From NCBI GenBank assembly GCA_036785705.1, contig JAWUZG010000365.1, positions 558,001 to 622,000 of the forward strand: 64,000 nucleotides of DNA, read 5' to 3'. Source of the stretch: Acanthornis magna (lineage: Eukaryota; Chordata; Aves; Passeriformes; Acanthizidae). Made by a program: the position numbers and the translations under genes. Below are positions 40,871 through 54,884 of the stretch, one piece after another. A model generated the notes under the pieces. The model was not told the DNA's origin and made no database searches. It saw only the letters and a list, made by a program, of their open reading frames with translations. Position 1 is the stretch's first letter. The number at the start of each line of letters is the position of its first letter.

Positions 40871-41443
40871 TCTGAAATACTGTTTTGTGATTTACCTTGG
40901 AGCTTCTTTTTTTCTTTTTTTCTTTTTTTAACTAACATGTCATTAGCCTCTTGAAGTCACAAGGTAACAAAGTGGCTTTCAACAGCAAGTTGCACACTAA
41001 ATGCTTTAGCTACTTCTTCACATTCACAGTAATAATGCCCTGTTAATTTTTCTTATTGGATCCACACCCTTGCGTATCAGCTGTTCAAATCGAAACTGAT
41101 ATTTCCTGTAAAGGAGACCGAGTTGGAACTAATGCCTTCTAGAATGCTGTTAAAAATTATAAAGAAAATTTTGCACAGAACAGCCCCACAACACCTAAAT
41201 TTACCTTATTTATGTAGTTCTTTTACAAAGACATATACATAAACATGAGTTTCAGAAAAGCTCAGAGTCTTTTACTGAGATAAAAACTAGTAACAAATTA
41301 ATTATGGCAAAGCCACAAGGCAGCACAAATATCTTGAAAAGGTGCTTTTTGTTCTTTGATCTCATATGAAAGAAACACTTTCACGCCAAACAAAACAGAA
41401 TTCTACAAGTACTTTTTCCCCCCAAAAAATAGCGCATATTTAC

Positions 41444-41558
41444 TTGTCTCTGTAGCCAACTCCACGAGACACCATCTCCTTCCCTGAGGCAGGACTGTGA
41501 CGTGGAGTGAGTCCCTCTGGGGCCCAAGGGAGGAATGTCCAGGCACTGAGGTTTCACT
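41444..41558 (-). other. Exon-like segment, 115 bp
   Basis: The minus strand has a strong acceptor (a C/T run ending TGCTCACAG), 115 open bases and an ACAA|GTAAAT donor. It enters in phase 0 and leaves after one base. The peptide begins SETSVPGHSSLGPQRDSLHV and is not recognised. The phase-0 start would match the phase-0 exit of the segment at 61399-61639, but 20 kb separates them and the agreement may be accidental. Confidence 0.2.
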
Positions 41559-44500
41559 CTGTGAGCAGGCAGGGAAGGACAGACAGATGCTGGATTTTAT
41601 CACACTGAAAGAGTCAGCCATTGCAGCTGGGATGCTCAGAGAAACCAAAATGTGAGACTGGGATGGGCCAAGGGCAAACTGCTACACATGTGCACAGCAA
41701 AAGAGAACGGGACAAAGTTGTACCTCGGAGTGCCTTGGTGGCAACACAGCTGCTGAAGGCTTTTACCGGTCTGGTAAGACCTCGCAGCTGTACTGGCTCA
41801 GAGATGCACTCAGAAATTAAATCTAGCCTTACCTTTGCAAAAAATACATTCAGAGACCTAAGTCTGTTTAATGAGTACTGATTTGTTCATTAAGCTGACA
41901 GGTGAATTTCCTCTTCAATCTACATTATATTGCATGTTACTTCTGTTGGTTTCTGGGGAAAAAAAGCAGCAGCAGCCGCCCTTATTTAAAAACAAACAAA
42001 AAAGCCCCTCATCATGAGATTGACATGAAAGAAACTTGTTTCTCATCAGTAATTGCTTCCCCCTGGGCTTGACAAGGTTTACAAATTAAAGCTTTTCCTT
42101 CATAGATGGCTTGACCTATCATGAATTATAGCTGCTGCTACTGGTCCACTCCTCCCTGCACACAAGGCTTGCTATCTCAATTTTGCACTGTAATTAAATA
42201 TTTTCTGATGGCACGTTATTTATTATTCCTCACCTTCAGCTCTCCTGGTGTTTATACATCTCCACATATGAGTAGGCAATTCAAAAACTGTTATTAACAA
42301 TATTAATATCCTAAGAGCTTGTTTGATGTGAGTGAGACACAGGGGTGGAACTGCTTGACTGCAAGGAACAAGGGGTGGGGGTTTTTTTTGTTGTTTTTGT
42401 TTGTTTTTTTAAATGTTGCATTATCTAGTACCATCTAGTCTTTGTCCACAAACAAAGATCTTAAGCAGTCCAGGAGGAAATATGAAAAAAGTACTGATGC
42501 GTGAAATTTATAACTAATCTCATTTGACCATTACAAAACCACCCAAGAGTGAAGCAAAGAAAAAAGAGAAGAATAGGCATATTTTTGTTATCTTACTTAT
42601 TATTCTTTTGCTCTTAAAAAAAAACCAACACATCTTTCCTCCCAAAACCAACTTGGAAGATAAGTAGGACCTGTTGCACTAGAAGGCAAACCAAGATCAA
42701 GCAAAAGAGGCATGTCATATTTCAGACATTCACACCTAACTGTCAATATAATTCTTCCAAAACTTTAAGGTTGGTTTTTTTCCTTATTTGTCTTCTCTAT
42801 ATTCTCATCTGTACTGCTACTACCACAAGCAATACTCAGTGCAGCCCTTGAAAAATCACTGTGACTTGGTACCAACTGAGAATTCGGCCCACGAGATAAA
42901 GGTGTTCACCCACAGACTCAACTCAGTGCACTTCAGAGCTGCTAATTACAAACCTTTCCATTGCAATCCTAGTGTACCACACTTAATACATCTGACAAAC
43001 CTTATGGCAATCAGCTTCCCATTTTGCATCTTGCTCCGTATTTCCCACGATCTCCTGCAGGAGATGGGCCACAGTCAACAGCCCCATCTCCCTCCTCTCC
43101 TCCCCAAGGAGCACTGGGGCAAGAGGCACAGTCTGCACCTTTGTGAGCTCAGAAGCCAAGGATCAGGCAGCCCCTCTCACACTTCTCAGGTAGGAAGGGC
43201 ACCAGAGCTCAGAGTCCTGGGGAGCGCTTGGGGGGGAGGGACAAACATGGAAGGAAGGGGTGAGAGGCAGAGCCCAATAGGCATGGGAACAGGAAAAGCA
43301 GGCAGAACTGAGAGAGGATCCATTTTGTTTAGTGTTTTGCTGAAAATATAATTGATGAATAAAAGCATCCGCTGAAAGGAATTAGCGTACAGCTGGGATG
43401 GTTTTTTATGGAGAAGATGATTACAGTGACCTCCCAGGTGAGCATGGTGCTCACAGCCCTGGGGCAGCAGGGGCAGATCCAGAGAACACCCAAAATTATT
43501 TGCTGACGTAACAAACCAAGTTTAAAAAGACGTAAATATCTAGATCAACAATACTCTTTAGAGGCTCCACATGCAAAGCACCTGTAACCATCAATAAGTA
43601 TTTTCTTTTATTATTAACAATACTATTTGGTTTTATGTGTACAGTATACTAATGAAAAATAAATTACATGCTGCATAACTAGAGCACACTAACATAGTCA
43701 CATTTGACTGCTAAAGCTTTTGTTTTCCAAGAAGTCAGTGCTTTTCCCCATTTTGCTAACTCACAAGAAAAAGGAATTGCTATGGCAATGGTAACTTACT
43801 TGAGGTTGAAAGGCATCCAAAAGCCAGGATCTGCAAAACTCTTATTTCTCATTGCCAATTTAATCCTAATCTATTTGTTTTTAAAGACTTGATTCAGGCC
43901 CTGTGATACATGCTGTACTAGAAATATATTGAAAATTATGATTTTGCAAAGGGCATTTTATAGACATCCCACATCACAGCAAATTTCATCAACTTCTTTT
44001 AAAATACATAAATGAAAATATGCATTTTGTGTCCAACATTTAAATCAATGTTGTTTGTGTAATGCAATGTATTTGAAACACTAATTAGGTTGCCTGACAA
44101 GACTTTTCAGCAATTTAAGGTACTGAAAATATTTTCATTTATTCTCTACCCTTACTACTCTCAGACATAAAGCTGTGTATATTTATGTCTATTTTTCCCC
44201 CTCAACAGAAGAAATAAATTCACAACATCATGAAAATGGGATTTTACAATGAGTTAGCATTTATCACACCAAACCACTAAGACGTCTTGCTCAGCTGGAA
44301 CTGTGCACATTCCCAGATGGTGTATTGGATTATAATTTCACAAAATGAGTTTACTCTCTCAACAATTTCTCCTGCAATTTCCTCGGAAAAGTCATCTAAA
44401 TACTTCCACAGTCTCTATTTCCACTCCCTGTGGAGTCTCCCATATCTTTTCTGTATGGCATTATTTTATTTTGCTATCATGGATTATTGTATGTAAGAAT

Positions 44501-47500
44501 TATGCTACTGAGATTCTCCTATGGCATTCTTACTTTTTATTCTTTCATTATAACATTTATAACAAGATCTTTACAAGCTGGCTTTTAATTTTTTTCATCC
44601 TGTACCTTTCACACAGTTCATTTTCCCTGCACCTGATTTCTTTAATAACTAAACTATGACTTGCCATAGCCATGAACAACAATGAAAAGTAAAAATTTAT
44701 CTATGTTGACACCTAAGTAATAGGAGAGCTGCACAAACCCTAGAGAGACAACTGCATTTCCGCTGTATGGTGAGACCAACTTGGTGGCCTACAGCACGGG
44801 GTCAGGAGGTGACCCTGGACTCGTAGGATATTGGCACTGAGTGCCAGCCCTGGGAGCAGCCTCTCCTGCTGCAGAGATGGGAAATGGTGGCAGATCTTCG
44901 CTGGCCGGGGGCTGAAGAGGAGGCAACAACAAGGAGAGGCCAGGGATGGTTCATGTTTGCCCACAGTCACACGAGAACCCTGGCACCAGCTGGGTTAGTG
45001 ACACATGAGCGATGGAGGCACCACGGTAACCTTCCTGAAACAGAAATTGCTCCTTAGAGGCATCACCTGCAAAAGTCTCCGCCCGAAGGTCATGAGGCAG
45101 AGAGAAATATGCTGATGTGGACTATTTTAGAGATGAACCAGAATATTTTCCTCACCTAATCTGGGCTCACCCAACCTTAATTTTATGATTCTAAATTAAG
45201 TATGTCAAGAAAAGAAACAGGTGTACAGCTAAATTACAGGTTACATTGCTCAGAGCATAACCCAAGGTTACAAAAGGGTTTTATTTGGACTTAGGGCTTG
45301 TCAGTGGCATTATATAATCCAACAACCAAGGATTTACATTATTTTACCTTTGTTCTCAAATGAAGATTTCTTACTGATTTATTGATTTTGTTTGTACAAG
45401 TGGAAGGAAGCTCATGGGTAATCCTTGGTGGTGGGACATTGCAGCTCTAATTAGGTCATCATCTCCTTTCAAATTGGAATGTGGCTTGCTTTGCTAAAAT
45501 GTTTGCATATTCTGAAAATTCAAAAATTCATTGTTTACTGCATACATACACTCAATATACCTCAAATAACAGCGACCCAAGCTCACACAATTAACACAGC
45601 AGTTAGAGTATTGCAGGGACACCTTTGCTATTGCAGACCTCCAAAAGTAGCCCATTTTTTGTAGTTTGCATAGATGCTGAAACAAAACACAATTTCTGAT
45701 AAGCATCACTCTTGTTTCCAAGAGATAAGTAATGAAACAAACACAGCCATGTACTCCCAAAATAATTTTGCTAAGTGAATGCAAGCAAATTGGATACCAA
45801 GGTAAGCCTTTTATTTGGTTATAATCCCTGTGTGGATGCCTATTCTAGCTACAAAGGGCATGTGCAAGTTGCTCAGTCAAACATCATTTCTGGTTAATGA
45901 CAGAACAACTCATACATAAAACATAAAAGTTTGCTTGGCCTTTACACTCCACCTTGTGCAACATCTCAAATAGTTAACATGCACAAAAGGAAAAAAAATT
46001 TAAGAATCTACAGTCTTAACAAACGTGAACCAGTAACTAATCATTACTGTTCCACTGTAATCTCTGCTGTCCACAACATACATTTCTGGACATAGAAATG
46101 AGAAAATTAGGTGGCAATATTTAAATTAATACACCATATACATATTCACTACATGCTGCTCTTACAAAATCTTGCACACAGCCAAACTATTGAAGCTGCC
46201 ATTGGAACTGACAAACTGATCAAAGCACCTGGAAAGCAACAATGTTCTGAAGTAGAGCTGTGCTTTCTCCTTCTGCCTTACTGGAGCTCTGGTGACTAAT
46301 CTGTAAAACTATTCATGCATTTCTCCATCATTTACTCTTTCCAACACATTGCTCTCTTTACTTAATGCAACAGGTTAACATTCACAAAAAGTCTAATGAT
46401 GAAAATAATTAAAAGCTGTTTAAAATTCACAAATTTGGTGTTCGGCAAAAATATGTAAATCAATGAATCAGTAAATGGATAAAATTACTTTTTAGTTATA
46501 AATGGAGCTCCTTGGGATTTTTTGTTTTCCTCATGCATCTCATGTTCTAGATGACAGATTTTACTAGCAATGGTTCAATCCATGAAGGCTGCATATTGGA
46601 ACTAGCAGGTACGTGTACATTTATAGCCCTATACATATTAGATACATATATGTATACACACACACATACGCACACATTTCTATAGACACAAATAACCTTT
46701 CAGAGACCCAAATGCACTCGAACATTTAAGCAAAGCACAAGAAGAAACAGAATATATAGGAATCGGCAGATCTGAAGATCAGCCACTGGCCTGGAAAGGA
46801 AATGCTTTCTCTCTGGCAATTTGTGAACATATGCTCTTAGACGTGAGTCATATGTGGGACTATATCACACACACATATAAAATAACACATCATTTACAAA
46901 TTACAGACTTTTCACATCTAAGCATTTCTGGAGCATGACTGAATCCAAACCATTAATACTCCAGGAAAGCTCATTACAGAGACAATTTAACAGACTAGAA
47001 GATGCCTTTCCCAAGATACTTTCCCAACTTATCTTGGGTTACTTGCTAAATGGACAGAACAATATTGCTCACATCTCATATGAATTTCTTGCCAAGGCCA
47101 AGAAGTGAGAAGGACAAACAGTAAGGCTGTGGTTATACAGTCATCTCAGACAGCTAAAGACATGCCTTTGCCCCAGCAGTTGAAGCCGCACCTTTCCCTT
47201 TAGAGATGCAAAGCTGTGCTGGTTTCGGATGGCACAGAATTTTTTTTTTTCATAGTAGCTGGTATGGGGCTGTTTTGGATTTATGCTGAAGACAGTATTG
47301 ATAATACAGGGATGTTTTAGCTTTTGCTGCACAGTGTTTACACAGAGCCGAGGCCTTTTCTGCTTGTCACCCCATCCCAGCAGTAAGTGGGCTGGGGGTG
47401 CACGAGAAGTGGAGAGGTGACAGAGCTGACCCAAGGGATATTCCATACCATACAGCTCATGCTCGCTATATAAAGCTGGGGAAAGGAGGAGGAAGGCAGG

Positions 47501-50500
47501 ACATTTGGAGCGATGCATTTGTCTTCCTGAGTCACTGAACACCTGCCTGTCCACGGGAAGCAATGAATGTATTCCTTGTTTTGCTTTGCTTTTTGCACCA
47601 TTTCTGCTTTCCCTATTACACTATTTTTTTCTCAACCCATGAGTTTTCTCATTTTTTCTCTTCTGATCCTCTCCCTCATCCTGCTGATGGGGAGGGACTG
47701 AGTGCCTGCCTGGGACTTGGCTGCTGGCTGGGGCTAAACCATGAAAACAGAGCTGATTGGGAAGATATATTTTTCAAACACGGAGGAAACAAGAGTACTC
47801 AATTTTGACATAATTGGAGTTTCCGGTGCAGCCAAAGGTCTTTCAACTGCCTCAAAGCACTTCATAACCTGGAGGTGGGAAATAGAGCTGGGGCTTCAAA
47901 GACCAAACCATACACCTCTGCTGTGCTTGATGCAACCAGTCCCATCTAACCCTACTGCTCTGTCTTTAACCACGGCAATTTCTCCACTAGTGGGCCTGAC
48001 CTCAGACCTTGAGGAAACATTAGGTTCTAATACAGGTGTGGGGGTGGAATTGTTAATAGTACAGAGTTTTGGTATCTGAAGACAGAGAAGTTCCTGTCTA
48101 GTCTATATGCTTCAGGCACAGGAGGATGCTACATGCAGCACGGATCACCCCAAAAGAGGTGACACTTTTTTTCAGCTCACTCTGAATGGATTAGAGCAAA
48201 CAGGTAACATTCAGACACACAGCTGCAGTAGAAACCCCTATCAGTATCTTGACATTCATCCAAGTAATGAGTTACGAGAGTTAAGGGTTCAGAGAAAGAT
48301 ATTATCGTCCCTTAATCACTGACCAAAACCAGCAGTTTATCGGAAAACTGATTCTCACAAACTTTGGCTTCCCACAAATAGCAAGAATACTTTTTTTTCT
48401 CCCTATTTCTCTCCAATACTGCTTTTTCTTTTCCCCTCCAGCCCTTTCTGACCCCCTGACTGCCCCCCAACACACACACAAATTTTGTGTTCCTCTCTGT
48501 ACAGTTTTTTCTGCTAAGAAACATTTGATTACATCTTCTTTCATGTTCAGAGTTTTCTTTAAATTCTGCTTGGATTTTTTTGGCTCTTGCTTCTTGAAGT
48601 TGCCATTTCCGTGAATCATTAATTCAGAGATGCACGAACAATCTTACTTGATAGACTGTGTATTATGTTACCTCTCACTTTCCTCTGTTATCTTACATGT
48701 TGTCAAATCAGACTTCAAATTATGTCACAGCTACTCTTTCTGAATGGTTAATTTTTCACTGAGAGTCACACAGATGGGCAATTATTTTAAGGCTTGAATA
48801 CCTGCCAACAATTGTAATGGCATAAAGCTGATCTCAAAAGCCCACACAACCATAGAAAACACCAAAAAACAGAAGACAACTCTGAATGTAAACTATACCA
48901 ATTTTTATGGGTGGCAAAGTATAAATGAAAATTTTCCACACTATTAACAAAGCCTTCGATCACTAAAAGCATGTACTTCTGTATATACAAACACACAAAG
49001 GTGCACATTTTAAATCCCAAAGAATAACTAGAGAGAACCAAACCAACATATAGAATAACAATGTTTCATTTATTTATGTATTTTAAAACAAGCACATTAC
49101 TCATGAGAGGAATAGGATAACCATCCTTTAAACTCCATGTATTTATCTATAAAAATGAATAAAATAGAAGCACCACTCTTGAAAAAAAAAGTCACCTGGA
49201 GAAGTGGGAAGTGGGTCACTTTCCATGTCCTCTAGCCTGCAGAATGGCCAATGACTAATAAATCCTCTTTTAACTATCTGTTATACATCCACTGAAACTG
49301 GGACAAAAAATATGGAGTCCCTCATATAAGCGTCTGGAAAACCACCCCTGCATTGTGGCCCTCTCCTGTTGCTGGCATACATTGATTCTGCATACTGACA
49401 CTGCTCCTGCTGCAATGTTATCCCACTTACAGAATAGCCCAGGGAAGAACTGAGATCTAAAGAAATCACCAAACTTACTTCTACAGCCACCCTGAACAAT
49501 AACATACACATAACAATACACAGAAAAGAGTTTATCTAAGTGTACAAAGTCATATAGCACCAAGCCAAGTCTGTCACTCACCTAAATCATCTGCTGCCTT
49601 CCCCTCTTTCCCCCTAAAAGCCCTCCCAAATTTTTATCAATTTTCTAAAACTCTGAAACAAACCCCCAGATATTCTGAAAAATGCGCATTTAGAATTAGG
49701 ACTTATTGGTTTGCACAGGATGAAACAAAACAGTGATAAGAAAGATTACTCAATACAGCCATCTAAAGCATGCTTTCAACAGAAAGTGTTGCCATGAAGC
49801 AGTCCATGCTCCAAGGTGCACATGGAGAAGTCTTTCATATCCAGAAGAATCATTTGTAGAGAGACTCGAACATTTGGTTCCAAATCTATAAATAATTAAA
49901 ATTAATAATTAAATACATAGCCAGTCTTGTCTGAAAAGAAAATTCAGAAATTGTTACAAGTACTTCTTCAATGACATCGACTTTCTTAAGCATAGTACAG
50001 ACTTCTCTCAACAGTGAAAAATGGAACATGTGATGTTTCAGAAGCAGACAAAGAAAAGGCTGGGTGCTAAACCACAAGTTTCTAGGAGACTGCTCACTTC
50101 ACCAGGACTTTGTTCAATACTCTAGCAGACAATACCAGCAAGCGCCAGCTCCATACAATACACACCAGTAGAATAAAAGAGAAAGAGAGTTCAGGCAAAC
50201 TGTAAGAACAAACCCTGCCATTATTTGAATATTTGCCTGATTTTATAATAATTTTGTTTCATGGGATTTTTTTTTCCACATGTGGTTCTCTTTCCTTTTC
50301 TCCATTTCTTTTCTACAAATTTAGAGAATGGTCTAAATTGCAGACATTGTAGAATGTCTACTATAGAATTTTGAAGAAATCCTGACATTGATTTCAGGCA
50401 TGTGAAATTGTGTGTTCATACATGGACACATAGCCAGGTCTTGAGATCTATAAAGATCCTCCTTGGCATGAGTGTCCTATTAACCAACTACAGTCCATGA

Positions 50501-53102
50501 GTAAATAGGAAAGGATTGAGAAAGTGAAGGGAACACACCAGAACATGTCAGTCATTTATGATCAGCAAGGCAATCAATAGCATTACAGTGCTAAGTTTTA
50601 AAATTCCATTTCAAGAAATTGTTTATGCTGTTGAAACAGAGCTGACTTCATAAACCACATACAGTTTTGATTCCAGAGCATGCAATAATTAAAGATATAG
50701 TTGGTAGCTGTTGCACAGATTTCCTGTTTTCAAGAGGAGTGAAGTTAATTAATCTCTGGCTTTCCAAAAGCATTAAAAACGAGAAACAGCCTTCTAGACT
50801 GCGGCCTTTTAGACTGATTTGGCCAGAATCGGTTTATTAAAGCAGCTTATCTATTTAAAATCACGGGGACTACCAAGTGCATGTTCAGCTCGTCACAGAT
50901 GAAGAGAACTGTTCCTCTAGCTCACGGCTGCTTCGCCCAAAACAGTCCCCAGACTTGAGTGGAAGTATTAACAGTAATAATCCATCAGCCAAAGGGAGGG
51001 AAGACTGCACATCTCACAGACCCATGAGTTCCATGAATGACTACACAGCAGACAGCAAAATAAGCAGTAGGTAGCATAGAGACAGGGGGCATGAGAAAAA
51101 GCAATGTACTACAGGGGAAATCAGGCACATGATGAAGAACTAAAAAAATTTCATCAGGAATTTAAGTGAACTCTTCTACTGCTCTCATTCAAATCAATGC
51201 TCTCTGAGCAGAACACCTATAACACTGCGCTTGCCTTGCAACTAGGTGACTACTAATTACTACCTGGACTGAGAAAGATGCTCCACTGTTTTAATACTTG
51301 AAAGAGAACAGGGTTGGCAACCTCTGTGTAATTAGTTTCCTATCAAGAGAAAGGATTTCAGATGTAGGATGCCTGAGGAGGAGGGAGAGAGGACAGCCTC
51401 TCTGTATATACAGACACATTTTTGTTCATTCTTTTCTCTCTGGTGACCTCCCCTTTATTTTCCTGCACTGTAAGGGACGACTTATCATTAATGGCATAAT
51501 GCATATTATTATTCATTAGCACTGTTTTTCTTATGTCAACCTATCCTATCTTGTTGGCTTTCAAATTTCTTTCAGAGAGACCCACTACATTTAAAAGCAT
51601 ATATAAATTGCCATTAAAGTTTTCCTTTAAAAGAGAAATGCTACAACAGCTGACCAAAAAATTATCATTAAAACAGTTTTCAATGACAGTACATCTTTGA
51701 AGGCATTGTGCTTTTGCTAAGTATTATTAACTAATTTCAATTCACACCTGGAGTGTTTTTACATCTTTATATAAGATAAAATCTTACATATTATTTTATC
51801 TCCACTTTACAGTAGGTTTTGGAAATATTTCAATTTTGTAAACATGAAGTCAATGCAAAGTGCTTTCTCCCATATTCACCAGAGCTGAACCCTCCATGTC
51901 TCCACCAGGAGCTTTTCCCATCTCACACAGGTCTGACTACCCCTACAGAAAACCCAAAACACCAGTCTCACAGCAACTGTTCTCTCCCTCTCAAAGCTAC
52001 ATCCCTCTCAAGGCCCTACATTAGAGGACAATCATCTGCTTCTATGTACAGACACGGAAGGCAAGTGTGGAAGTAACTTCAGTCCTTGCTTCTTGGGGTT
52101 CTCCAAAACTACAGCAAAACTATTTTATCGTATAGTTTCAGTGACTAATGGCATGCAGCCATGAAAGCTCTTTTGGGCAGCCCACTGGAGAGGTAGGAAT
52201 AAGCTATGATAATATTTTATAGGAAATTTTTTATAAGCCTCTCTGGTCTACTGGAAATTTCAGTGTTTTTCAAACTTCAGAAATCTTCTGAGCCTTCACT
52301 GCACAATCTCTAAAGTATATTCCAGGAATTGTTACACTACTAGCACTGAACAAAAATGAGTAACGATTAAAAAAAATGCAGAGGGAAAGAGGAAAATAAA
52401 GACTCACAGAAAGTGAATTAAATAATAAGAAAAAAAAATCTCATTTCATTCAGATAAATTTCAGTACTATTATTATTGCCATGCAGTATGAAATGTCTAA
52501 AATAATTATAGGAGAGTGAAATCTGAAAGAGAAGGTGAAAAGTTGCTTGCTTACCATCATTTTACTGCCCTTATTTCACCTCTCTTGGTGGCAACAAGCC
52601 TTTAGCCTACTGTGCCGAGATTTGAACAAAAAAAAATTTTCTGTTAAATCCCAACATCCATAAAATCAAAGAGAAATTTGTAGAACTGGGTTCTATATCT
52701 GTACTGATTGTCAGTGGTGTTAGACACAGATAGCATATAATTCTAAACTCCTTGGTCTGAGAAAGTTACCATTGCAGCATTTCTCCATATAGAGAGTTTA
52801 TGAGACTTTACAGTAAGCTTTGGCAATTCTTTGCTATATATGTGAGCTCATCCATCACATAAAAATTTTGAATCAATGACACTACAACATTCTATAAAGG
52901 AGACAAAGTCCATTTAGTTTTTCATCTTTCCTGACAGAAGTTATTTTCTAATTTCTAAGTCCTTCATTCACTGATCAGGAACTACATTGCCATTACCTAA
53001 GTTTCATGTAAGTGCAAACAGATTAGTGACACAGATATCTCAATATTTACCATTACTGTCTGAAGTTCCCACCAATGCATACTTTTTCTCCAGGCCACTT
53101 AA

Positions 53103-53103
<1 letters not shown>
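41559..53103. other. No gene recognised
   Basis: Long unique stretch. The 188-codon plus ORF ending at 43351 and the 141-codon minus ORF at 47141-47563 have no recognisable motifs. A GC-richer patch at about 44750-45030 is unexplained. A TATA-like CTATATAAAG at 47466-47475 precedes a short hydrophobic-start ORF at 47563. A possible CR1-like end (CCCAACCTTAATTTTATGAT) lies near 45171. Confidence 0.55.
46640..46680 (+). repeat. Short TA/CA dinucleotide tract
   Basis: An imperfect alternating purine-pyrimidine run (ACATATATGTATACACACAC, continuing ACATACGCACACA) occurs here. A shorter CA run lies at 46866-46876. Confidence 0.85.

Positions 53104-53155
<52 letters not shown>
53104..53155 (+). 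repeat. Poly(A) run, 52 bases
   Basis: An uninterrupted run of 52 A residues sits between CCACTTAAC and GAGACATC. The upstream text is not a recognisable LINE or SINE. It could be the tail of a retrocopy, an expanded slippage tract or an assembly length error. Lysine- or phenylalanine-repeat ORFs across it are artefacts. Confidence 0.97.
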
Positions 53156-53158
<3 letters not shown>

Positions 53159-53694
53159 ACATCATTTTCACCTGCAATAATAAATAAAAGTGAATGCATA
53201 AAGACACTGAAAAGTTAAAGTGCATAATGAAAAGAACAGCATTTCTTTTCCTTTCTAGGAGCATAACACTTCTTTCTAAACACTGTCTGAAAGTGTGAAA
53301 GTGGAGGGTTTAGGCTAACCGCATTTTCATATGAAAAATATTCCATGAAAATGTGATTCCGTAAGCAGAAATTCTAATTTGTATGGCAGAAGGCTTTAAA
53401 CGCCTGTCTACATTTAAAGCCACATTCATTTAATAGCCAGTCAGCCCATTCCTCCTTTGGCTATCTCTAGAGGGAAAAATGGATTCCCATTAGTAATTCT
53501 CAGGCTTGGAGAAAGCTCTGACCTGTGCACAGGGTTTATCAAGGTCTGCTTTCTCTGCAACAGCTACAGAGGGGGGCAATCCTCAAGAGACTTGCTCCTG
53601 CTGTTTTCTTCTGATGAAGCAACCTTTGCATCTCCTCTGTATTTTATCACCCAAAATACAGCTCTCATCAATAATCAGGAAAGAGACATCTAAC

Positions 53695-53714
53695 TTTTTT
53701 TTTTTTTTTTTTTT
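53695..53714 (+). repeat. Poly(T) run, 20 bases
   Basis: Twenty T residues occur here, then AAGTTTTTGGGTTTTTTCC. The tract lies 540 bp from the long poly(A) run and in the opposite sense. Confidence 0.9.
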
Positions 53715-54009
53715 AAGTTTTTGGGTTTTTTCCTCCAAACACAAGGCTAGAATATGAGCATTGAATCCACTAAGGTTTAGTGGTGAAAATGTCAACTCCA
53801 TGTATTCCGCCTTTGTAAAAGTTAGCAAAATACTAGGAAAAGGAGCAGAGAAAATCCTTGGCAGGAGAGGGGCAGTAGGCTCTTTACACAAAGGCCCTCC
53901 ATAATCTTGAAAATATAATCTCAACCATCAAGACAAACAGAGCCCACCAATAATACGCATATTCCACATTACCTTCACCACTTGCTCACAAGAAGGCTAA
54001 ATTTTTGTG

Positions 54010-54130
54010 TGCAGTTCTGATCCAGAGTCAGCCCAGCGTAACATTGATGTTGGTGGTGCTACTCTGGTTACATTCTTATTATGTAAATTAAGGGGCCAAA
54101 TTTTGCCTTAAAGAAGTACGAGATATGGTG
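54010..54130. repeat. Possible ancient sauropsid repeat
   Basis: GGGGCCAAATTTTGCCTTAA near 54090 resembles the 'ggggccaaattctgccct' motif that I associate with old turtle and bird repeats. Only this core is recognisable. Confidence 0.25.
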
Positions 54131-54843
54131 CTCTTTCTGTAACACATGCTTTATTTGTGGCCTGTTATTTTTTTCCCATTTTATCTCCTTAAAAGAACAA
54201 CAATCTTTCTTTCTCATAGGGTAGAATCTAGAAAGGTTTCCTTTTCATAGAGATTGAACTGTTTCCTATAAACATTGTTTCTATTACATCTACATGATCT
54301 AAGATAATGGTTGTAATAGAAAATACAATGAAAAAGAATGAGTGAGCTCATTTGAAATACAGGAGGCTTTGTCTTACTGGTAACAGCCAGAGGATGCCAT
54401 AAAAGAAAACAATCCCTTAAAAATGCCAGACCACAAAAGCAGTCGATAGACATAACGATAAGCACTGGCTAATCAATAGTGATAAGTCAGTGCAACTCAG
54501 CTGACAGATGCTTCTTCAACAACAGTTTGTCTAATTCCTACCTCACTAGCATAAACATATCAGGCCAATGCCTTAATAAGAAAGCTCTTCAGTAGATAAC
54601 ATGGCAGCAGAATGAAGATGGTACCATACCACCCCCTTACCAATCACCTCAATCTCTTCTATATTTTGCAGAACAAGGCCTCCCCGGGGACACTGCTGAC
54701 TACCAAAGCCTTATTTTCATATGAGGGTGGAGGACATAAGGAGAATCAACATTCCTTGTCAAAAGCAATTGAACGCTGCAGCACTCTGACATGCTTTCAG
54801 AGAATGCAGAAAAACATCAGCTAGCGAAGAAAGGGGACATCTG

Positions 54844-54884
54844 AATAACCACAGCTAATAAACCACAGCTAATAAACCACACCT
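54844..54884 (+). repeat. Triple tandem repeat, 14-bp unit
   Basis: Three consecutive copies of AATAAACCACAGCT occur; the first lacks one A and the third reads ACACCT. Confidence 0.92.

Noticed and set aside
42788..43351. Longest plus ORF (about 187 codons)
   Set aside because: No motif or domain, biased composition, spans a GC shift with a poly-G patch, and no splice context. Consistent with chance.
47141..47563. 140-codon minus ORF
   Set aside because: No motif. It includes a run encoded by a T10 tract and low-complexity text.
52987..53264. Lys- and Phe-repeat ORFs
   Set aside because: Products of the A52 run.
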